In this document: piece after piece, positions 57,001-64,000 of the stretch
Numbering within the stretch: the first letter of the stretch is position 1
Layout: each line of letters starts with the position of its first letter
NCBI GenBank assembly: GCA_013423325.1
Contig: BLJB01000005.1
Span: 1-64,000 of the forward strand
Direction of reading: 5' to 3'
Length of the DNA: 64,000 nt
DNA from: Usnea hakonensis
Lineage: Eukaryota > Ascomycota > Lecanoromycetes > Lecanorales > Parmeliaceae
Translations under genes and position numbers: made by a program
The notes under the pieces: generated by a model
The model's input: the letters and a program-made list of their open reading frames with translations, nothing else
Told to the model about the DNA's origin: nothing
The model's database searches: none

Positions 57001-60000
57001 CAAATTGCCGCAAACGACGCTCACCTCGGTAAGCTTTTCCATAGATACTGAAATTGGCCGCGCGATGATACTGTTGCTCATATTTCCATCGAACGCGTAA
57101 GCATCAACACCCATGAATCCTGTTTGCAGAAGTTTCTCGTGCCATATCTCATGGCTGATATAGGGCTCATGTTCTCGGCCATCGTCGCTCAGCCACCAGC
57201 CGACCAAGGGTCCCATAACATAGTTGACTGACTTGGAAGACTCTGGGCTGAGTTCTAGCAGAAACAACCGGCCTTGTGGATTCAGGAGCTTCCGGACATT
57301 TGTCAACGTCTGCACAAGATTTGGGGTCGCATGCAGGACGTTGGATGCCACGATGAGGTCAAAAGATTCCCCCTCGAAGCCTTGGTTCAAGGGGTCTTGT
57401 GTGACATCGAGTACTGAGAATTCAAGGGCGTTATAGTCTTTGAAGCGTTCCTTCGCAGCAATGAAGAAGCCGGCCGAGATATCGCTGTACACGTACTTAC
57501 TGTACATTCGTTCTCCTTGCTCCGACTTGAGGGCCGACAGGACTGTGGCCGTCGTGCCTCCAGTTCCCGCGCCAATTTCAAGTACTTTCAAAGTGGGCTT
57601 CTTGTGGCTGAGAAGGGTGAGGAATTGCAAGTGGTCGGCATTGTTGGCGAAGTCATACATGCGCATAAGGATGTTATCAGCCAGAAGAGCCTGGAGCGGA
57701 TCAGCGTCACCGGTAAAGAATTTGACGCAATTATCAAATATCCGGTAGAGGGCAACAGCAACGCTGTAAGCCACGGTGCCCACAGATGCATCGAGTGAGT
57801 CCTTGATAACCTTCGTCCTCTCCCGGGATCCCATACTGGCGATAGCAGCACAGTCGGGGACGTTTGGGTACCGCTCTTGAACCGCTTCGGCGTATGGAAT
57901 ATCCATCCAGTCGCGGAATTTGATGAGATGTGGTTGAGACGTTCTGAGGCCCGCAAGTTGCACCCTCGACTCGATGATACAAGCAAGGCCCATTTTATCA
58001 ATCAATCTATGCTCTTTATCTCCAACGTCTTTGTTCAAGGAATGCAAGAGACGGCGAGAATCGATGAAGTCGATGTCAGTCCTCCAATCGACAACGGCTG
58101 CAGCGTGAGGGTCCTCATCGATGACTTCGGAACCATCGCTGAGAGGAGCTAATTCAAGACCCTTCCAGCTGAGGACTACTTTGCCGTTTGAAACCCCAAC
58201 CAAGTTACTGAATGATCCTCCGCGAGCCTTTGTAGTAGCGTCTCCCTTTACAAGTATCGGATCCTCGGGATATCCAACGTACAACTCATCAAGGTATTTG
58301 GGGACGGAAGGCATTCTAAAATTTCTGCCTAGCCCACGACACACGCATACATTAGACAGATGGAACGCAGCATCGATAGAGGCGGGATGAATAGTATAGA
58401 GACCTCTTTCCTCGGGCGAGCACTTGTCGTATATCGTACCAACAGCTTCTTGCTCCGTTGTGTGGGAGCTGATGTCGGACAGGCCTCGGAACCTTCCCCC
58501 ATAGTTGAGACCGAACTCTTTCCACACTTTATACATAGTGGCGTTCGCAACTTTTCGCGGAAGAGGTTCGATTTCTGGCGCTTCCTGAACAAGCCCAGGA
58601 CCGGGCCTTACCTGGCCAGAAACATGCTTGATCCAGGTGTCACCATTAAATGATGATACTGAGAAGTCGTACCACTCCGAGTTGAGCTTTGTTGTTAGGC
58701 GCGCAGGTACCAGAATCATAACTAACTCGACAGGTTCGCCGTGTAGAACCAATGCGGAGACGAATGTAACCCTCCTTACGGTATAGTCAGCGGTTTCAGC
58801 CTGGAGCTGTTTCACAGCCTCCCCAGCCATGCAGATATAGCCGGCACCTGGAAATATGATGTCACCCAGTATGTCGTGTTCTCGGAGCCAGGGCACATCT
58901 TCGATGCGTAGTTTGCACCGCCATGCCGGTCCGGCATCTGCACTCTCAAGTATGCGGGCGCCGAGAAGCTCGTGGTGGTCAAATTTGCGGAACCTCCAGT
59001 CCCGCGACATTCGGTTTTCCACCCAGTATTCCCCGTCGTAATGCCATGGGTAAGTGGGGAGATCAGTCAGCAAGTTGCCGTGTGAGTTCACGGCTGCGAG
59101 ATTGACGTCAACGCCGGCTAGCCAGAGGTTTCCAGCGGTCCGGAGGACAGACTCGTATGCTTCCGTGTTACGAATTAGCGTAGCAATACATTCTGCTGGT
59201 CTACCCTCGCTCTGGAGAATCTGTCTTGTGGGTCCTGCAAGGGCTGAGTGTGGCCCGACTTCGACGAATGCAAGTTTAGAACTTGATGGAGATTCGGCCA
59301 ACAAAGCTTGGACGGCTGCCTTGAAAAGGACGGGCGAGACTAAGTTTTGGACCCAGTACGATGTCGACAGATCCGTGGTGATTTTGCCAGAGACCGATGA
59401 ATAAAATGGCACTTGGGGTTCTTTCGCATTGATGGCTCCTAGCTGGTACAAGTAGTCGCCGGCAACGACTTTCATGTGGTCTAAACAGCATCTTGTCAGC
59501 GAAAGACAAGGTAAATGCTGGGTACCCGCCGTAGGAGGTACTGACCTGAGTGGTATGCACACTCAACATGAAGAACCTTAACAAGGACACTAGGATTCGC
59601 AGAGCGGATCGCTTCCATAATCTTATCTATTATAGTGGTGTCTCCAGTCAGCGTAACACTTGCGGGCGAATTTTCGCAGCCGATAACAACCCCGGGCAGG
59701 AGGTACTGCTCAACGCTTTCGCGACTCAAACCAATGGCTGCCATGCCACCCTTGTGACTAGACTTGAGAGGGAGCGTAGCCTGGCCTCGGTAATAGGCAA
59801 TGGATATTGCATCCTGGGCTGTGATGGCGCCAGAGGCATAAGCAGCGGCGATCTCGCCCGAGGAGTGGCCGACAACGGCACTAGGCGAGATTCCCCAGGA
59901 GCGAAGCAAATCGACAAGTGCGACTTGGATTGCGGTGCAGCATGGTTGAGAAAATTCTGCTTCAGATAATCGGCTGGTTGTGGGCGAGGCGAGGATCTCA

Positions 60001-62190
60001 TCTGATCTCTGAATTTAGCATGGAGAATACTGCCGACACATTATAGGTTGATCTTTAGGGGAGGGCCAGTACCTTTCAAGTTCCAAAGAGGGGGATTAGA
60101 TAAGTGTGAGAGCGCATCATCAAGGACGTCGAAGGTCTCTTTGAATATAGGGTCTTTTTCGACAAGCGTACGACCCATTCTGGCCCATTGAGCTCCTTGC
60201 CCGGTAAAACAAAATACAAGACTCGGCGAACCGGTGGTCAGCTTACTAATATGCGAGAGTTCGAAAGCATCGAGTCCATTTGTGACACAAAAGGCACGAT
60301 TTGAGTGAATCTCACGCCTGATGTTCAGTGAGTATGCCACGTCACTGAGAGAGTCAGGGTGTGTAGTTAGGTAATCCTCATATTTCTGAGCAGACTTTTG
60401 AAGAGCTTGGGGGTGCTTGGCAGTGTAGGTAAGAAGGTGTGGTCTGAGGATATCGTTTGCACCCGACGTGGATTTGGGTTTCTGCCCGATGCCGAACGAG
60501 GCCGCCGACTCAAGAATGACCTATCCACAACAGTCAGAGAGGGTCAAGGTTCGCCAATTCTTGCACGCAACCGCAAGCCATCAAATTCGTTCTCTTACAT
60601 GAGCGTTCGATCCACCGATACCAAAGCTGTTCACGGCGACTCTCTCCAGTCGGTCGGTAGGCCATGGCGTGGCCTTCGTCGGCACCTTGAGTTTTGCTTT
60701 GGCCCATGGAACTAAAAAATGTGCCAGTCAGTATCATTTTATACTTTGAACCCAACGGAAAGAGCACGTTACTGTTCGGATTGGGGGTCTTGAAGTTAAT
60801 GTTTGGCGGGATGGTCTTATTCTCAAGCGCCAACACCATCTTCATAATACTGGAAAGTCCCGAAGCGCCCTCACCGTGGCCAATGTTTGGCTTCACCTAA
60901 GTATTGAATTAGCACATGCCTCGATGATGTGTCTCTAAATTACCGAGCCAATGTAGATACCGCAGTCGCCCCAGACGTTGGCTACCGCGCCTACTTCCCG
61001 AGGATCGCCTATCTATATCATTGACAGACTCAGTCAGTCATAGTACCATACATGTCAAGTGGGAAGCAGAAATTACCGGAGTGCCTGTTCCATGGCATTC
61101 TACCATGGCAGTCTTTGAGTAGTCATGGATCCCTGCCAGCTGATGCCCTCTTCTCATCAATTTCTCATGACTTTCCGGGTTCGGCATTGTGAACCCAAAA
61201 GATTTCCCGTCAGCGGCGACACATGTTGATCGTATGACGGCCCTCACAGGGTCACCCTCGCGAATTGCATCTGACAGTTTCTTGATGTAGATGGCCGAGA
61301 CGCCCTCTCCTCGACCGTACCCGTCTGCGTCTGCGTCAAATGTTTTGCACTGGCCACTAGGCGAGAGGACGCCCTGTTCCGTCAACGCCACTGTTGTTCG
61401 AGGCGTAATGATAAGGTTGATGCCGCCGACAATGGCACCCGTGCATTCACCTGTGAGGACATCTTGACATGCCAGGTGAAGGGCCACCATGGACGAGGAG
61501 CACGCCGTCCGTACTACCATGCTGAGTATCTCTTAGTCATACGAGAACCGCAGAATCTATTGGCAAAGCAATAAGAACATACCTCGGACCCTTGAGATCA
61601 AACTCATACGACGCTCGGTTGGCGATAACGTAATCGCCATACACAGTTGTCCTCGTCGGATTCAAGTCCTGCCCGTCTTGCATTTCCATCTCCCCCCAAT
61701 CGTCGCCTAGAGCCCCAACATACATCCCGATATTCTTACCTCTCCAATTGGTCGCACCCGAATTCTCCAGCGCCTCGTACACCACTTCGAGGAACAGCCG
61801 CTGCTGTGGATCTAAGAGCTCTGCCTCCTGCTTTGTCAGCGACCAGAAACTCGGATCGATATTGGCAAGATTCAGCTCCTCGAGGAAGTGTCCGAAGTGG
61901 GTGCCCACATGGGTGACCCGCCCAGGTCCATACCAAGTGTCGATGTTGTACCGGTCCTTGGGCACTCTGCACCTGCCATTCTTGCCGTTGACGAGCAAAT
62001 CCCAGTAGGCTGGAGCGTTATGAACACCACCGGGGAGACGCATGCCCATGCCGATAATGGCGATGGGTTCGTATGCAGCAGGGGCATCTTGGGGTTGGCC
62101 GCTTGACCCGTACTCCGAGCAGTCATTGAGCTGGGGTGGGTCTCCGTTTGTGGCATGGCCGTTACTTATTGGCACGTCTGGTTTGGCCAT
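54010..62190 (-). CDS. Highly reducing type I polyketide synthase (KS-AT-DH-cMT-ER-KR-ACP)
   Basis: Twelve exons join in frame (62190-61583, 61521-61077, 61012-60944, 60896-60773, 60711-60599, 60520-60073, 60001-59546, 59480-56362, 56290-55991, 55930-55856, 55796-54975, 54921-54010), giving 2,496 residues. Domains: KS (residues ~43-460) with active Cys in VRTACSSSM and His motifs in VECHGTGTP and KPNIGHGEG. AT (~550-880) with FTGQGAQWARMG and nucleophile in VVGHSSGEIAAAYA. DH (~930-1,240) with HDILGDIIFPGAGY and Asp in HPASIDAAFHL. C-methyltransferase (~1,330-1,560) with the SAM loop LKVLEIGAGTGGTT. ER (~1,780-2,090) with VGLNFKDILIAMG and HSACGGVGQAAIQ. KR (~2,100-2,290) with LFAGGLGGLGQ and QANYAAGNTFMDAF. 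ACP (~2,410-2,490) with the phosphopantetheine Ser in IGVDSLVSIE. All active sites look intact. There is no thioesterase or other release domain after the ACP. It is head to head with a type III PKS. Confidence 0.95.
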
Positions 62191-62709
62191 CCTGAAATGA
62201 TTTTGGATGCTGCCCGGGTTGATCCTTTAGTTCTAAGCCAATGTCCTGATCACCTGAAATCAGAATCTTACTACAGTAATAGGATTGGCGGTACGTGTTC
62301 CTCGAGCTTGGTAGATGCTACTCTTGCAAGTCTTGATTTCAGATCCAACACCGCAATCTGATGTAAGTAAAGTGTTGTTGAAATTCAGGCCAATATGTAG
62401 ACTGAATGACTGACTTTGTAGAAGGAACTATTCAAATCGCCTGGGAACCCCCTGCCAAGACCATTGTCAAGCATGTGTTACACCGACATAACACTTCTCA
62501 CTTTAGCGTCTCCACATATTATAAGTCCGGATCATGTGTATTAAAACATATACCCGGTAAATGTATACTACTAGCCTACGTTGATATACAGGTATCCGTG
62601 CAAGGACGCTACTCGGTATTATAACGGAACATTCTCTCCCAAATTGTCTCACTCCTGGACCTTAATTTTCGATATCTACGCCTAATTTACCAACCTTATA
62701 TGAGAGCGG
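62191..62709. promoter_or_regulatory. Shared divergent promoter, HR-PKS/type III PKS
   Basis: 519 bp separate the start codons of the two polyketide synthases, so they probably share control. I see no clear CGG-type zinc-cluster palindrome. The part from 62500 to 62700 is AT-rich. Confidence 0.6.
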
Positions 62710-64000
62710 ATGCCAAACAACACAGAGATGGCTGGTGTCAGCGACGGCCAGAGCGCACAGAGCAATTACCAAATAGGAGACTCAAAGAGCAACAGTGTAT
62801 CCATCGTTGGTCTGGGTCACCATTACCCGCCCTATACTAACGCTATAGAGGACAATGAAGGGTATCTAGCCAAGTTCTGCGATATGAAAACACCTGCGTA
62901 AGCCCCTCCAACTCCCACTTGGACCCGATCCCAAACCCGGATCCGCAAGCTCTTGAGATCTCTCAACCGTCTAGCCACTCACAGATAGTACAATTCCAGT
63001 ATGAAGAAACTCCTCCAAATCAACAGCAGTACCGGTATCAAAGAACGCCCGAACATCATAGCTTGTGACGACCCCCTCTTTAATCGTTCCGAACCCCCTA
63101 CTATCGCGGACCTCGATCACATTTTCCGCACCCGTGCTGTAGACCTCGTCGCCAAAGCCTGCCGTAAGGCCATCGCAGACTGGGGCGGTACCGCAGCGGA
63201 TATCACCCACACAGTAGCTGCCAGTAGTACCAGCGCCGGCAGCCCAGGGTATGACCTCCTTGTTAATGAGAAGCTCGGCATCCGGCCCGAGGCCCAACGG
63301 CTACTCCTCAGCGGAATCGGTTGTGCAGGCGGCCTGGCAACCGTCCGCACTGCAGCGATGATCGCAAATGACGCAACCCTGAAAGGTCGCCCGGCCAGAG
63401 TCTTGGGATTCGCGTGTGACGTTATGAGCACGAATGTTCGGTGCGACTTGGCAATGCTAATGGAGAATCCGGAAGAGACTAAAGTGTCAATGGCCTTGTT
63501 CTCAGATGCAGCTGGAGCGTTTGTTCTATGCAACTCACGCGGCTTGGAGGATCCGGAGCGGGTGATATATTCCCTACTTGACTGGGAAAGTGGCATCTTA
63601 CCAGGAACGCAGAAGCATGAGCAGTGCTTTCTTGATCCGCTAGGTACAAGTTTCGATCGCTCTAGAACAGTACTGGCAGTTGAATAACCATTCCCAGGCT
63701 TCCGGTCGTTCATGAGTCCGGATCTGCCAGACATTACAAGTAATGCGTCCGCCCCCATGCTCTCCAAAATGCTCGGCCGAAACGCTTGGCAGCGCCAGGA
63801 TGGAGACAAGGAATTAGGGGCCACGGATATTGACTGGGCACTCCACCCAGCTGGGCTGGCCGTCTTGGACAAAGTCAAGGAGAATCTAAAACTCGATGAC
63901 GGACAGCTACGGGCCTCGTTTGACGTTTACGAGCGCAAGGGAAACTCGTCCTGCCCGACGGTGTTGATTGTACTCGACAGGTTGAGAAAGATGGGGAAAG
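62710..64000 (+). CDS. Type III polyketide synthase (chalcone-synthase-like), 3' end outside window
   Basis: Exons 62710-62897, 63000-63643 and 63698 to the window edge join in frame for about 378 residues, most of the protein. Type III PKSs are ACP-independent homodimers that extend a CoA- or enzyme-delivered starter with malonyl-CoA and cyclise it. The catalytic Cys is in LLSGIGCAGGLATVR (about residue 168, near the plant position 164). The His is in DWALHPAGLAVLDKV and the Asn in YERKGNSSCPTVL. Earlier landmarks are VSIVGLGHHYPPY, RTRAVDLVAKACRKAIADWG and THTVAASSTSAGSPGYDLLV. The N-terminal extension of about 30 residues is Ser/Asn-rich. The C-terminus (usually including a GFGPG-like loop) is outside the window. 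The context suggests the HR-PKS supplies the starter. Confidence 0.93.

Noticed and set aside
1..64000. CRISPR arrays, bacterial operons or rRNA genes
   Set aside because: No regularly spaced direct repeats or rRNA-like stretches were seen, and genes have spliceosomal introns.

Overview
This window is nuclear DNA from a filamentous ascomycete (Pezizomycotina). The evidence is short spliceosomal introns of about 40-80 bp with GT-AG ends and CTRAY branch points, fungus-restricted families (NACHT receptor, highly reducing PKS, fungal type III PKS, AAL-type lectin), and divergent gene pairs. A Leotiomycetes-like fungus is a weak guess. I built gene models by joining reading frames at introns by eye; each join quoted keeps the frame.

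Layout. 1-5.2 kb is poor in genes: a 1.2-kb element with perfect 51-bp terminal inverted repeats, a low-confidence hypothetical gene, a copy of a dispersed repeat and an ankyrin remnant. 5.2-13.4 kb holds a class II aldolase, Sec66, Npl4 (Sec66 and Npl4 diverge from one promoter) and S-formylglutathione hydrolase. 16-22.5 kb holds a large repeat-rich secreted protein and an ankyrin protein. 22.9-31.8 kb holds separase, a divergent mitochondrial-type membrane protein and mitoribosomal protein bL31m. 32.8-37.6 kb holds a ThDP enzyme divergent from a Dal5-type MFS transporter, followed by a permease relic. 39-40.8 kb encodes a membrane-anchored fucose-lectin-like protein. 40.8-43 kb is an AT-rich, repeat-derived island. 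43-48.2 kb holds a NACHT receptor divergent from a four-helix membrane protein. 48.4-53.5 kb holds an FAD monooxygenase relic, a small secreted protein, an SDR and Erg28.

54.0-64.0 kb is the most interesting part. A complete highly reducing type I PKS (KS-AT-DH-cMT-ER-KR-ACP, about 2,496 aa, 12 exons, no release domain) lies head to head, 519 bp apart, with a type III PKS whose Cys, His and Asn catalytic residues are all visible and whose 3' end runs off the window. The likely chemistry is that the HR-PKS builds a reduced, C-methylated acyl chain and the type III enzyme takes it as starter, extends it and cyclises it to an alkyl-resorcinol, alkyl-pyrone or similar product. The cluster probably continues to the right.
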